Assembly (NCBI GenBank): GCA_004794785.1
Contig: SJOL01008492.1
Coordinates: 1,204,610-1,268,609, forward strand
Length of the DNA stretch: 64,000 bases
Origin: Opisthorchis felineus
Taxonomy: Eukaryota; Platyhelminthes; Trematoda; Opisthorchiida; Opisthorchiidae
Reading direction: 5' to 3'
Shown here: in pieces, positions 13,515-27,943 of the stretch
Layout: every line of letters begins with the position of its first letter
Position numbering within the stretch: position 1 is the stretch's first letter
Made by a program: the position numbers and the translations under genes
Notes under the pieces: model-generated
Told to the model about the DNA's origin: nothing
The model's database searches: none
The model's input: the letters and a program-made list of their open reading frames with translations, nothing else

Positions 13515-14384
13515 GTTAACGTGTTTAGCACTGACACGGTCGTCAGTGCAGGATTGAACTTTATGATCATTGTTGTGATGGTTGGTGTAACAGGCCTGAT
13601 TTCCATCTGCCTGGTTATCGCAATCATCTGCGTCCGAAGGCGTTCGTTCTCACTTCGGGCTTCTCACGGTTCCCATGATCGTACCCGATCAAACGGCTTC
13701 CGACCAGGACGAGATTCCGGCGACGGTGCTGAGGGAGTACACTTCCCATTAAAGCACGACTACGGATATCCAGTCGATAGCACAGGCTATATGATGGGCG
13801 TGAGCCCTACGCCGTCCGATCTGGATGTGTTGAAGCTGAACTACCAAACCAACGCCTCCGGGCCATATTTTGGGGCATCAAACGGTGGGACAGAATCAGC
13901 ACAACTGATTGGTTGGGCTCCGTCCCCAGCCATGTGTTATCCAGCTGGTCAGCCGCTAACTTTCTATCCAGATCAACCCTTGGCTTCCTCACCAAGTGAT
14001 CCACTTACGTCCAACCCGACGGCTACTCTCCGATTGCCTGTTTATGTACCATATAGTCGCCTCACCCCAACGTCGGACCAGGAGTTGGCTACACTGAGAT
14101 TGGTCGAACAGCCAAACGCACATCTCGGGTCTTCACACCACGGTGGAGCCTCCTCAACCTGTCTCAGTTTTACCTCTCCATCACCCAACGCGGACCAACT
14201 GGTCCCCTCTACTGCTATGCAAAATTTCAACGATTCCTTCAGTGAACATCGTATGGTGGATGTCAATCGTGAGCTGGATACAAAAAGCTCAGGGACAAAC
14301 CATTCACATTCAGGTCATCATTCTTTGCGTGCAGCATGCAACCCCTATGAAGTCACATTGTCAACTTCGCGACATGTTTGCACG
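13515..14384 (+). CDS. Protocadherin-like protein, transmembrane and cytoplasmic exon
   Basis: The exon opens in phase 0 after a pyrimidine-rich CTTCATAG acceptor and closes in phase 0 at CACG/GTAAGT, encoding 290 residues. Residues 1-12 (VNVFSTDTVVSA) finish the extracellular part. A hydrophobic membrane helix of about 26 residues follows (from LNFMIIVVMVGV to VIAIICV), then a basic stop-transfer VRRR. The rest is a hydrophilic cytoplasmic tail rich in Ser, Pro, Gly, Asn, Tyr and His, with the Tyr-containing stretches YGYPVDSTGYMM and YVPYSRL and a His/Ser cluster (NHSHSGHHS). A single membrane pass straight after a cadherin repeat, with a low-complexity tail, is typical of protocadherins. 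No catenin-binding domain of classical cadherins is recognisable. Reading through the donor adds only about 20 residues before a stop. Confidence 0.85.
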
Positions 14385-17300
14385 GTAAGTTCGGTCTATA
14401 GGCGTGGGCTGCCATGTATCCTTTTTTCATTTGGAGAAAATGACTGAGGATCTTAGTTATGGGATGCAGACTTCCTTGACTTCCGACAATTTCTATATCG
14501 ATCGGGCGAACAGATTATTACAGACGTTCTAGTCGCTTTATTTCACTGGTCATGCTGAATGTCCCACACTGTATAGAAGCTTACCAGACTGAACATGTGC
14601 TAGCGATATTGGGCATATATAATTAGCAGGCTTGGTCTATGTGTAAGGTCGAGAACACCGGTTTTCCCATGCGACAAGCGTCCAAATCCATTTGATTGAC
14701 ATGTGGGTGTACCATGTGACCCTTGTCACAATCTCTTCATTCCTCACTTTGTCCGATTCAATGAACTCATTTCCATTTGGTCTAACCTCACCACCACCCG
14801 CTGAGGGAATGCAACTAAACCGGCATGTTAAAGGCTTGGACGAACTACCACCCTCCGTGTCTTCCTCCCATTGTCGGATTGCCCACATGTGCACCGAGTT
14901 AGAGAGAGCGTGCTTGCCTGCGCGACAGAACGCCCACTGGCACGCTCTAAACTGCGGTATTATCCCCGAGGCAGTTTTTTTCCACTGCGTACGGCAAAAT
15001 AAATGGGAAATCAGACTGCGAACATCAACGATGTCTTTACCTGACCCGAGAACGACATGAACTTTTGATGACACCCTTTTTGTGTTGTTGACCTACTATC
15101 TCTGAACATACAATGTTATCGGCTCGATGTAGAAATACAACACATTCGGTGGCCGCATATGCTGATGAATGTGAACGCAACTGGAGCACATAAAGCAACC
15201 GTTCGCGTTGTTAATACTATTTTTTTTATCATCTGGACCAGGAAGTGAGTTCTACGGTGGCGTAATTGAACTGGGCTTCGCCCGAAGCAATAGTCACGGT
15301 CAAATAGAGCCGTTTGTCTAAACCATCTCCGTAGTTTTCCCAGTTTTGCAAGTAAACCTACGGATGCATTGCGGCTGTGAAACTTTTATTGCTGACCTAG
15401 GATCAACTCTGCATCTTATTTCTACTCCCTTGGGCGTGGTATCATTTTGGCATTTTCTCATGGACTCTAACGGTCGTGATGAGCATCTAACAAAGCTGCA
15501 TCCAATTATGCGAAGAAAATGGGGAAAAACCTACAAGCTAATAATGTATCATAGATTTCCATTTAATTTTCATCAACTGCGCCTTTTCTGGACGTTTCAA
15601 ATAGGCTGTCTGAACACACAGGTGGTGATTACCACATCGTTTGCGTTCTGGTCCCCTCATGGTGAATACAACTTGGAAACATTCTAAATTTCGTAACTCC
15701 CTTCCCTTTTTATGCGCCCCAGTTGAGTCTATTGAGTAGAAAGTAAATGCTGGACGGCTTCGCACTGTGTTGGTACAAGGGGTAAATAAAACAGTCTGTC
15801 CGTGTGCATTTTTGCTCTTCAAAATCACGTGAGCAAACAGCCTTGCCCGTTCACTGTTGCCATGGCAACTTGGGAGAGTGAAGCCCACTTGACATACCTG
15901 AGCCCACACCGGTAAACAAACCCGATACCCAAGTAACTTACAATCGCGTATTTTCTATTGCACACTTCCAACGACTGGCTCGTTCGTATTTCAAGCAACG
16001 TGGGAACCTCGCTGAACCTAGAAAAATGTATCCTGACAGTTGGCTTGTAGCAAGCTGTGCTCGTCTGTTGTTATAGCCCATCAGCACTGGATGTGTTGGG
16101 GTCCAAACAATGGAACTCTGCATCACCTGACTGTGCTTCCGGACCCTTCCTACATCTACCGTCGTGGCACAGTAACAGTCTAAATCAATCAACTTCATTT
16201 CTCGTCTTGCTATTGAATCGGTGGTGGTCGAGCTGTTTCCGGTGAGATTGTGTACGAAAAACCATTCATCAAAACCAAAACACGCCAGATACTCCTCTCA
16301 TCAAGAAAACATCTTTGAAGCTTTCCAAATTATTTATTCTGCAGGAATGTTTACTGGTGTGGCAGCAACCGAGTCGTTGAGTTCTGCTGAGCAGCTCACT
16401 GTGACTCCGTGTCACTGTTCAAACCCTCATCTTCATACCACCGATGATTTCCGAATTAATAATATGGCTGTATAGTACCTGTCAAGCTTTCAGCTTTCCA
16501 CAATTGCCCGATGGGATCAAGACTTGGTTTGGTCAGGAAGACATGAAGATTATGGATTTTTCACCTAGTACAGCAGTTGACAGTTTTAAAGACTCTGTCG
16601 CGATACTCACTCTGTCATCCTGTGCTTTTACTCAACTATTTTTCTAGATTATTCCAATGGGTCTCAGTAGGGCTACAGGGAAATGTCTAGCACTGAGAAC
16701 GAGCGCCATCGGCAGCTGACCATGGTTATCATTGACATAAGGAAACTAGATGTGCAGGTTATGAATCAGGCAATTTCTTCGGATTTGGTTGTCTTCTATC
16801 ACCATTTTTGTGGTAGAAATTTGGACAGAATGCAAGGCGAAACCTACTCTCAGACTGCTTGAGCATACGTATACGTTGCTCGGGAGCAGATTCACAGAAA
16901 ACCTCTTCACTGGAACTTCAAACACGAAAAGTGTAGAGTATCACCATCGTCATCGGTTATTCCCCAGATTTATAAACCCTAGCAGCTGCGCAGTATAAGC
17001 ATGAGGGCTGATTGCTCATCTGTCGTCTAGCTGGCGGTCACCTGCCCGTGTCGTCAACTGTCATCATTTTCACGATTGTAGCGGCTTTCAACTTTTATCT
17101 AGTGCTGATCGATACTTCTCTTTACTGGACATCAATTGCCCTCACCACTGACTTCAGGAAGATAAACGTACTCTCAGGTCATCTAATGTCGACCCCCAAC
17201 GTTGGAAAAAGCAATAAGATGATACAACTTCGCGGTCACTGCAGTTGAACTTACCCGCATAACTTTGTGGTTGCGGAACAAGTGTAGGAAAGGCAATTAT

Positions 17301-20300
17301 TTATTGGATAACGTGAATGTGACAAACAACGCGGAAGGGTGACGCTGTTTCAGCTCCTACTGGTTATTAGATACGTAAGTACTGGCAAATTCCCTACTTA
17401 CTAAATGAAGTATTTTTGTTTGTGTGAAGCTAGTTTACTCGGTTTCCAGCTGTCTTCGTTTCGCATTGGGCTTTTTCTTAAGACTTGGTGACTACCAAAG
17501 AATGGAAATCAGAGCTAAAGAAGCCTAGGGGACCAGATGCCATGCATTTGTATTTACGTTGGTTCCTACATCTTGCTGTTTGCGCTGCGTGTTCAAGCAG
17601 AAGAGCCAGTTTTGGAAAACTAACGAAGATTCATGATTTACGCTTCATGAAAATAAACCCGGACTATGCATTTTTGTCCTGTGCAATCAGTCCGTATATT
17701 TCGGTCAGTTTCTCTTGAAGAAAGTCCTACTCTGTTGTAGTTTCTTCTCGACTATTCTAGCTTTTAGTTCTTGGTGATTTGGCGGTTCGGTTTCCCCAGT
17801 TAAGCTTACTGATAGGGTGATTGCTTGTGGTGCTCCGGTTCGTTACTGCTTGTAGCCGATGTTTTCCATTAGTCTCAAGGGGCCATCCACTTGTCTGTTA
17901 GTCCTCATTATGTTGTCGCTTTTCTACTCCACTCCCTCCCCCACAGCCTTCACTTTGCCATCTGGTGTGTGTGCATTCTGAATGCTCGGATGTACACCTT
18001 TGGTCATAGGTCTCAGCATAGGCAAAGTTTCTTTCGTCCATGTCTATCCCCGTGATGCTAGGTATCATGTTTAATAGGGCGAAAGTCGAACTACATTCAT
18101 TTTGTCAAGTTTGTTTGCCCCCTTGGCTGGCTGGAACTACGAGGTGACACTTTTTAACCGTCAGTCATCCTAGTTAAACGGTTGACTGACTTGCCTATCA
18201 CAGTTTTGCACAAGACGAAACTGTATTTATCTTGCAGACCACCAGTGAGCATGCGGGAGCTTGAGATTCGTTGGACACAGTATGGTGGGCAGATTTTCTT
18301 TCCTTCGACAGTTAGTCGAGCATTTAGAAAGTGGATTTTTAGTTGTAATTGGTCGCGTCGCTTCGCCTACTCGAAATACAGACTGGATATGATTATCGTG
18401 AAGCTACTTTCACTGAAATGGTGTACAGTAGTCGAACGGGACTGAAAGAATCCAGGTCCTGAAACTTAACATTGTCTTTGGGTGTCCTGACGGAGAAGCA
18501 GAATACTCAGGTATTCGATGCGGTTCATGGAATCAGCTGAAGGGCCGGTACAGGTTCACAGGATCTCGACAGGAAAAAATGACATTCCAACTGGAATCAC
18601 TATTATTGAACGACGAACTGAAATGGATAACAACTAATAGGACCTCAACGATTCCCGTCTGATGACATTTTTTTTCTTTTTTGTTACATGATTTGTACTT
18701 GGGTTCCTCTACACGTTTACACACTCCACGACTCTTCCACATGGAAATTTTAACAAGCTAAATATGCGGCCTCTTCTTTCTCGTTTCACAAGGGCTTTTC
18801 TGCTGATATTTTGTGTGTTATATGGCGGTGCTGCCAAGCTGAATTCCAAGAGGATGATAAGAGTGATGTAGCAGATTCCTACTGCAGGGAAGTGTGGTAG
18901 CATTTCAGTACACGCTACTGGTGGTTCGATGGAAAACTGTCTCTACCGCGCAACCCGCAAATTGACACACAACATTCCACAACTTTTGTTCTTATCACAC
19001 GGTACCAAGAATGACAAGTGAACTTTGTTGTTGGTGTCTGGTACCAGAAAGAAACTTAACCTTTGTTGAGTACATTTAATGGAAAATCCATGTTTCCCAT
19101 CTATTCAGACACCACCACGCAAAAGGGTTAAAGTTGTAAAGATGCCATTTCAATCTGCCTTACACGCTGTGTTGCGGGACTTGTCAAGACAAACTTAACA
19201 TACTGGTATTACGTGCTGTGTGAGCCGCCTTCAAATATCACTGTCTGCGGAAGTGTCAAGGCTTCCGAAGTTGGTAAACAATAGCAACTGCTTCAGTAGT
19301 TCCCGAACGTGTTCACCAGTGTTACCCCTCGCAACGAAGCATATACCAGAACCGCCTAAACTGTTTTAACAGTCGCTCTGTTTTAACCGTACAGTTGCAA
19401 TGGTTCTTTTCCCGGAGCCGTTGTATGGCGAAGAATCGAGAAGGTGAAACTATGGCTAATTGCTCCACGAATTTACTGGAATAAGTACCGTAAGCTAATA
19501 TAGTAGAGTGTGGATAATGAAAAGTGAAACTAACTTCGTACCTGGATGGCTTTGCCGCACGCCACTGACGACGCTTTCGATGGATTATTTTATCGCAAAC
19601 ATGCTGACCGTTACTGCGCTTTGTAAGACATCTCGGACAGCTCCAACACTTTTCCAAAACAGCGCCATGTACCACAGTTGTATTCAGTCTATCAGTCGGT
19701 TTTATTGTACTATGAGTGGAATTTTCGCATCTAACCAGCCTTTCCGGAAAGCCAACTTGGCTGTAAACAAATGTTTCATTTAGATAGCAAATGTCGTTTT
19801 TTCATAACATTCACACGAATTCGGTACGTTCGCCAGTATTCCCATTAGTGCTTCTTTCTGAACATCGAAGCTCTGCTTGCGAGAACATGTGTCATGGTAC
19901 CTCTGTATCCTTGGAATTTCGCCTGGCTGTGTGGATAAATACTGTTTGTTTACTCATATTTTAATTAAGAGGCTGAGTTCGACGTGTTTTCCAAGTATTT
20001 ACTAGTGCGATCCAGCCTATTGTTTGATTTTGCCCTGAACAAAACAGTTCGCAGTGCATTTTATTCCCTGCGCTAGTGATTTCCGTATTTCCCCACCTAA
20101 ATTTGTACTCTTTTTCCCTACTCATGTGGTACACCTTTGACTGTCAGTCGAAGAACAAATGGCTTATTCACCTGTTTCATGATCAGTGCTTTCTGTCGCG
20201 GAACTCGCAGTATTTGTACCCAATCTTATCGTTGGACTCCAGGACCTGTCAATAAACGCTGATGATCCTGGCATGTGTCCGAGTAAACAGACAGGTACCA

Positions 20301-20344
20301 CACTCATTCACACACTAAGTTGACCCTAACGAAAGACTCAACTA

Positions 20345-20455
20345 AATCCAGCGGGAGCTCTCTTGTGTGATGACCGAGCTTACCGATGAGCTGGCTGTGG
20401 CTTTCGGAAGAGTTTTCAGAAACCTTATGAGTAGTGTGTTCCTTTCAGATAGATA
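20345..20455 (+). repeat. Hammerhead-like repeat family, decayed copy at 20.4 kb
   Basis: The tail GGCTGTGGCTTTC, GAGTTTTCAGAAACC, TTATGAGTAGTGTGTTCC follows the family's 3' end closely (compare GTAATGTGTTCC in the 4.7 kb copy). Upstream, GTGATGACCGAGC and CGATGAGCTGG sit where the core and stem II should be, but no intact CTGATGA...GAAAC arrangement remains. Only the 3' end of the family unit is seen here. Confidence 0.5.
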
Positions 20456-21499
20456 GCACCTTCGTTTCCGCCTTCACTATGTTAGGATGGTGAAGTGCGG
20501 CGAAGGATCTAATTAAATTCAGTTACGTATGGCAGACAGACAAACGTGATTGGCGCTGGTCAACAGATGTTGTCACCCAAACTTTAGCGCAAACAATCCA
20601 AAGGACACCTGTGCAAACCTAATGTCGCAGATAGCGCGCACGGGGCAAGACATCTAAGAGATTGCTTTGTACGACAATGTCTGCCGTGGAATATTCATAA
20701 AGTATTCATAAAATTTTGCCGTTTTGACCATCGCTTGGTGTACCTACAAGCGTTTGTCAACCTGTAGGGTCAGGTGGTTATCGCTTTGAAAGCGCCCGCT
20801 TTGGTGGAACCCTGTCTCTCGAAAGCGCTCTTTTTCCAGGCAACCTGTCTGCGGTATTTTGTTCAGACAGTGCACTTCACTCTGACACACTTGAATTAGC
20901 AGGCATGTGAACGCATTTTTCGGGCTGTAGAGTGACGCAGGGCGCTCAGGAAGTATTACCTTACTTAGCAAGGAAGCAAACCCTAATTTTTAAGTTGAAA
21001 TGATGGTAGCCAAACACAAGATACCGAAGCTAGCAGCCGATCGCAACTTCTGGCAACTGATGCCGTCCCTTCTGAGGGTCGGTAATTTTCACACATTACC
21101 TCGGACCCGCCATAGCTCCTTCATACAAACAGCGCTACATAAAACTTTTCCCGTTCGCACTGGCATCGGCTGTGCGTGGCCACTGGCCTCCTTTCTTAAT
21201 TGCCCAATTTATACGCCGACTTGTTTCGACTACTGAGTTTTGGTCAACCCGAGATTCGAATGCATGTCCCCTCTTAGTGTTGCTCTGACGAATGTACAGT
21301 GCAAATGTGCTCAGGTTGTCAGTGATTTTATCCTACAAGTATTACCGGAGGATTGAAAAAAATACGTCCATCGGATTATTTTTTTTGAGTTCCTGCTGGG
21401 AAACGAGTCAATCGGCTTTCCTTATTTTACCCCCCGAGTTCTGTAGGGGAGATTCAGAGACCCAGCTGAAAACTGACCAAACGAATCAGAATGACGCTT

Positions 21500-23080
21500 A
21501 GGAGACCGCAGAAAGCAAGCATGACAACTAACCTAGAATGACGGAGAATAAAGTAGATGATATTAGCATCCCACAATTCTATGGGAAACCAAAGGTTCAC
21601 ATGGATGGCGCCTCTCTTCAACCAATCCTCTCGCGACAAATATCTTTGGAGAAGGTTGACGTGTCGAATTCCTGGATCTGAACACAATGTTAACATTTCT
21701 GGGAATTCCCTCAGCAAACTGCTGGAGGTCAACTTAGAAGGCAATGGGATCATGCTGTTATTCGACGTTGCTGTCTTCTTCACATCGACATACCACAAAA
21801 CTCAGAAAAATCCCTACACAATATCATAGCCGATTGCGGAAGTCGTAATACGAAAAATGGAGCGTATTGCATTACCACGGATCAACCTAAGGCTTTGAAT
21901 CCACTATCTGAGCGAGACATTTGTTATCCTCAAATAAAATCTAACAGCAGGAACTTCTCCACAACACATTCGAGGATATTAAGTTTGCAGATGAACTGGA
22001 GAAAGGCAAAAGACTGCCGTTCTCGGACCTACTGGTTCAATGGACTACCGACGGAACATTTCACACTTGGGTGTATCGGAAGGAGAAATGCACAACAACC
22101 AACCGATGAATCATAAAACGAGCTGCATCCAGAGTCTATTCAGGGAAGCAAAACACAGCACAGCACAACATAACTGAAGAGAACTGGAGAAAATCAATCA
22201 ATCCGGGTATTTTAGAAAGACGAGTGCCAGAGAAAATTTATCGGAAGAAGCTTGAGGAAAAGGATAATCCATCGACAACAATGAAGGCCGGAAAGGGCAT
22301 CTAAATGAATAGTGTCTTCGTACATATGAATCTAACGGAACAACTTAACAGTTTATTTGAACTGGAAGCAAGGATTTTGCAACCACATGGGATTTCAGTG
22401 GCTCACAAGCTGAGGGCCACCAAAGAACGAAAGAGGGTAAAACCAAAAACAATGTTACCTATCAGACAAGCTGTAGTGAATGCAGCAAGTGCTTCATCGG
22501 ACAAACCGGAAGAAAAATATCTACTCTCATCAACGAATACAAGGCGGTCCTGAGAAGGCCTGATCCACTCCCTTTGATTTCCGTGTATGAAGATCAGGAT
22601 GGTCACTATTCCGGTATGGAAGATATGAAGATTCTAGCGCTTGGATGTACAAAACATTCCGCGGGTATGGTAATCCACGATGAACCTAATCGACCGACAG
22701 TTTGACCTAGACCCAACCTATGCTCCTCCCAAACGAGCAGCAGATCATAAACTGAATTCGATAGCAAATATGGCCGAATAATCGAATAGACGAACCAAAG
22801 GCAGGATCGAATGCAGAACTAGTCCGGCAAAGGTCACAAGGTACGGATAAGCAAGGTCAGGTTCAAGAGCTGCCTGGACGTCGAGTGAAAAAAAATCCGA
22901 TCGATAAGATTGCTCGCCGGATAAGCAACCATAATCGAAGGTCATTCCCCTCAATATCATGTATATAAACTCGTGCACACCACCACTCTAAGTTAGTCAC
23001 CAACACAGCTCCGCTACACTTAGACCTTGGTGGTCTAGAGTAGACAAACGAGCACCAACAAGTCACAGGTAAATATTTGG
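21500..23080 (+). mobile_element. Penelope-like element relic (RT and GIY-YIG), frameshifted
   Basis: Penelope-like retroelements encode a reverse transcriptase fused to a GIY-YIG endonuclease. Signatures occur in the right order on this strand but in shifting frames with stops. FYGKPKVH is at 21577-21600 (family: FYGLPKVHK), with a following ILS. MLLFDVAVFFTS is at 21752-21787 (family: SFDV..LFTS). LPFSDLLV is at 22014-22037 and VYRK at 22071-22082. A linker with LQPHGISVAHK follows, then CSKCFIGQTGR at about 22481-22513 and the DPLPLIS..EDQDGH segment near 22556-22600, both typical of the GIY-YIG part. FDLDPTYAP near 22700-22725 is the usual end. The element is in the same orientation as the host gene and cannot encode a working enzyme as it stands. 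The 5' half is too decayed to delimit. Confidence 0.85.
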
Positions 23081-26000
23081 CACTTCAATTTATATTGGTT
23101 TTCGCTCAAACGGACATTGCCCTCAAAATTATGCTGGAGTTATTTTGACGCGATAAACTCCAGAAATGCCGATGAAACAGGGGATTGAATTTGGGCGATG
23201 GCTGTTTGGTCTGGAAAGCGATGTGTGTTTGGAGTTAGGGAGGACGTGCGGAATTTTCCAAGGAGAGGGAACATCAGTAGTGGATAGGGATAGGTAGAGA
23301 TAAGCGATCATAAGGACTAGTTGTGCCTCGTAATTTTGGGGCAAAGTTTGTGGGAGATGATCCGGTTCGTGGGGCCACGGCACTTATGCGTGAGGACTGA
23401 CGGATAAACTGGGGCAGGTGCTGGGGTAGATATGGTTAAAGTGGGGATAAACAAGTACGAAAAATCTCATCTGTCCTCTGTTCGTGGACCCCATCACGAA
23501 CAAGAATAAACCTGTGTTTAGAGAGGACTGCATTCACCAGCGTTGGAGCCTTTCTGTATACTGCGCGGAGTCAAGCTTTTTTAACTAATTTAGGATAGGA
23601 CAGTTTACCGGATTTCGGAGGAATGAGGTTTAAAGTTCATCATGCCGTCATAAAGGACACTAGTACTATTGTCAGTGGCAGCTGAATTGTCTTTCGATCT
23701 AAAAAAGTCCAAGAGATAAAAAGTGGAAAACCTACGCACACAGTCTCAGTCATTGGAAAATGTCAGAAGTTTTGATGCTGATGAACGGATGCAACGACTG
23801 GAATGCAGTGAATACAAGCAATCGTACAAAGACCAGTGGAACGAACTAGGGTGACGGAGCAGACAGAGCATAAACCAGGGGGAACAGAGTCGGCAGTCCA
23901 CTGGGATTGGCTATCACCTTGTATTGAAGTTGGAAAGTAGACACTGTGATAGGGAGTTTTTATCTGCAAGACTTCTTCCTCATGGCCTACGGGCTCGGTG
24001 TACGCTTAGTATGCAAACCAATCAGTGCTGCATACGTTGGAATCACTGGCATCACACATCTCAGCTGTGTAGTCTGACTGTAAGATGGCTTCGCAGTTAA
24101 CATTCAACAGAGAGGAAAGCCTAAATGCATCATCTTCATTGGGAGACCGATAAATACAACAAAATTACTTGTCAGTTGTCGAAAAACTGTTTTGAGCCAC
24201 AAGGGAATCCGAAATGCAAATGCCGTTTGGGGTCAGTGAGATACAGGAAGTGTAAAAACGGCTTAAGGCCAAACCCAGCTTTGACACGGGTGGAGGAATG
24301 ACCTGGAAGCTGCAGATGGGTGGTATCACAAATACCGTGGATCTGGAACACTAAGATGAACAGGACTGATGTGGTGGACTGAGTTAATGCTACTGTTGAA
24401 ACCACAAGTTTTTTCAAGGTGAAACTATGCATGTGCAGTGAGAACGATTATTCTGTTTGTTGTGGATTGCTGTGCTTGAATGCAGAATGAACCCAACCCG
24501 GGGACCTGGAGTGGCGACCGACGTAAGATTCTTGTAGGTTGGGCGGCGGTACTTCCCCGGGCGGCAGCGTTAGCTACCCACCACCAGAAACGCGACCACC
24601 TGACTAGCCCCAGTCGGCACAAGTCGCATTGCACGTTGTTTCCTACAACATTGCTTGCGGAAAATCAACCAACCTGTCCATGAAACAGGGTGTAATAAGA
24701 GCACTGTTCTCTGTTGCCCGTTTAACCTCATTTCCGGCATTCATCGCGTTAGTCGATGTGGAGGGAACCCGCATTGCACTGTGTCTCATGTTCCGGTTGA
24801 CTTGTCTGTCAACAGAAGCATCATGTTTTTGTCGTGTTTTCCGATACACTCGGTGCGTTACATGTCAGCGGCACCCAACCGACCTGTTTATCGGTCAGCC
24901 TCGGTATGTGGTGAAGGGCACGCCCGCCCACGTTTTGCCTTGTGCGACTAACCGAATGCGTAGCTTACCTTGGTGTCTCATTGTCCTCGTTGCACACCAT
25001 ACACGGACTGTGACGAATTCATGTTCTTAGCAGTTTTACACAAGCTTTCCTCACGTTGTGGTCTATGCGATTAATCAACATAAATGCTAGGCATTGAGGT
25101 GGTTTGGAATTTCGGTGTAGTGGTTTGCATTGAATGGTTCTTATATAACCAAAGCAATTTGATGGATGGTAGGCATAATATGACGGGACGTGTAGTCCCT
25201 TGGTACGTTACGTTGGAATCAGCAAGCTTACTGCCTGATTTCCGCTAGTATTTCTCGTGTTTCATGCCTTTCTATCCACTCACAGGGTGGCCGTGTGAGT
25301 CAGTGCCATTTGCGTTAACTTCAGCTCTTGTACACCTCCCCACAGAATTCTCTCCCTTTGCTCACTCGCCTGTCGTTTCTCATTTGAATCGCGTGACAGA
25401 ATGATGAGAAGTGTTTGAGAGACCATCCCACTAGAGGCTTTTGTTACACTGGAATCGCGGTGCGGAAAACACTGAAGAGACGGCGACAGTGGTGATTGTG
25501 GTGGTGTGGTGGTTGGAAGAAGGGTAAATCGTTTATAGGGGCAGCACCTGCTACACGTCCCAACGTTGTTCTTCCATCCGGGTCCACGCATCCAACCACT
25601 TGCAAATTGAAGTGAGCCGACTCATCATTTGCCTCGTCATGAGGATGAAAAGCGACAACCGCTCTTAAACATCAGGGTGATTGCCGAGAGATTTTCACTG
25701 CGATGAAACTTGTATTTTAAGTACACTATGAATGTCGGTCATATCGGTTGGCCTATTGTGACGTAAGATACGTCAGTGAGTTGCTATACTGAATGAAACC
25801 AATCGCTAGATGAAGTGCCTGTCATCCATTTTCCGATTGTGACGTTTATGGATAGTCAAGCCCTAGGGTATTTCATCTCTTGTTGTCCTCGTTGTTAAAA
25901 ATGAGCTATCTTAGATTGAAAGGATAACTTTCCTAACGAAGAAATTGTAGTTATAAATGTGCCTTCCGGTGGTTTTCCTCCACGTCAAATCAAGGGAAGC

Positions 26001-27943
26001 TTCATATACGTTAGCTGAACTCTGGCATACTACCGGACCTATAGTATACTGAGGTGTGTGGTTTGGTTCGACAGAGCCCTCTCGGCTTTTCGGAGTAATG
26101 GTAAATGATGATAACAGGCGATAGCGCACTACTTGGTTCCAGTCCTTCCCCTTTTGCGAAATGCAACAAGCAAGGTGTTCTGGAGCTCGTACAAACAGCT
26201 ACCCCAAGACTGGGCAGTTATGAGACCAAAACTGGTCACGGAGTTTGGGGCACTGACAAATTCACTTATCTGGCCAGTCGGACAATTTTGGGTGGCTGTG
26301 TTGTCAAATAAGTGAGTAATATGAATTCTAAAGTCCGCCTTGTTTTTATTTAGCTCAGACACCTTTGGAGGTGAAGGGTAGTGTTTTCAGCACCGCACTG
26401 TGGTCAACACAGCATTCTGATTGAAATGTGGCCATTATGTATTTACTATCAAAAGAAGCTGTTCGACTTTGATCATCTTTATTTTTCGTGAATTACAAAT
26501 GTCGCAGTAACATTGCGATGCTGAATTGTGACAAGTGCTTTTAATTACAAATCGAGTGCTCTCCCGCTTGATCTGATATGACTGAACTATGTACGTCGAC
26601 TAGGTCATCGCGTCCTATGGCACCTGATCGAGTGCCCCGTCCGGTGGCCGTGGCTGAAGCTCCGTCTACCCGAAGAAGACGCAGGGTGGACAAACAATTA
26701 CCCATAAGCGACACGTGAAGAGTTTAACAACGGGTCTTAACCATGCTTGTTAACGCCTAATGTGAAGTTGGGATATCAGAGATTCACTCCATCTGTGGAC
26801 GTAAACCCTTACGAATATGACAGATTTCGGAAACTTCTGTTTCCATTCGATTATCTTCAACTTTTAGCCCACAATTTCCCCTAAAAGTTTTCGTCTGAAA
26901 TTACGGACCTCCACTAGTACCCTTTTCATCTTGCAGTGTCGACGTAGAATCCCGAGGGGTCGTGCTTTGAATATCAAACTACAAAGACTTATTGGGCCAC
27001 TCCGTGAAATCATGAAGTATGACTACCAGCTAATATCGCTTGCTGTTTGCTTTTTTACTCCAGATTTTTGCACTGACTTCTGGATCACACAAAAAGCTGT
27101 GTTACCAACAGACTGACTGTAGTTGAACGTTTGTAGATAAATGTCTTGAAGGGCAGTGGTCTCACTTTTCTAAACTCTTCAGTGCTACATATCTCCTGGT
27201 ATTACAGTAGTCTAGACTTCTGCATATTCTTCAACGTGTACTTTGGAAACAAGCCAGTTTGACTCGGTCTTGCTATTTTCACTCGTTCACCTGTGTCAAG
27301 CGCAGCTATATTCGTGATCACTGAGTGTGATACTATAATTCACAATGCGATCAGTGCAGTCAGTGTATGCGGATAAACGGTAGTACTGTACAGCTGCTTA
27401 GTACTGGAGATTCATCAGCAGGTACTGGAACGCCGTTCATTTCTCTGCGATATCGATGATGCTGATGACGGTGAGATCTGATGTCTTCGGGAGAAAGCCA
27501 ATAGTGGGAAATACACAAGTTTGCCAGTATTTTGACTTCAGCTTATGCAAGCTCCATTCCTGTGGAAGATGTTTCACAGACGGTTGATGTAACCGCATAA
27601 ATGAACATTGTTTCCGTGTTATTTTAGGGACTCACTTTTATGATTTTCGAGTGACTGCTTTTTGCGTTTTGTGTCTGTTGTTATTTTTGGACGTGTTTCT
27701 GTTTGTCATTGGAGAAGTCGACAAACATCAGTGGTCTGAGAAGACATCAGCTTATTTCGTTGACTCATGCATCTTCAGTCCGAACAGCAAGAATGCCGAA
27801 TATAATCCGGCCAGCGACGGAAAACTGAACCATGATGATATGTATATTTCCAGTTACAGTTTGGACTTTTCCCCGTCTTATTTCTACTAAGAACTTCATA
27901 AAAAAAAGCATATCCGTCTCTCTCTCATCCGTATGCGGTCCAG

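Noticed and set aside
14637..15074. Overlapping 122- and 145-codon open frames on both strands
   Set aside because: Both strands are open over the same bases, there is no recognised motif, and the position is inside a well-supported intron.
24425..25030. GC-richer stretch with several overlapping open frames (longest 133 codons)
   Set aside because: No frame carries a family signature, splice sites or start context. It is probably a GC-rich repeat or chance.
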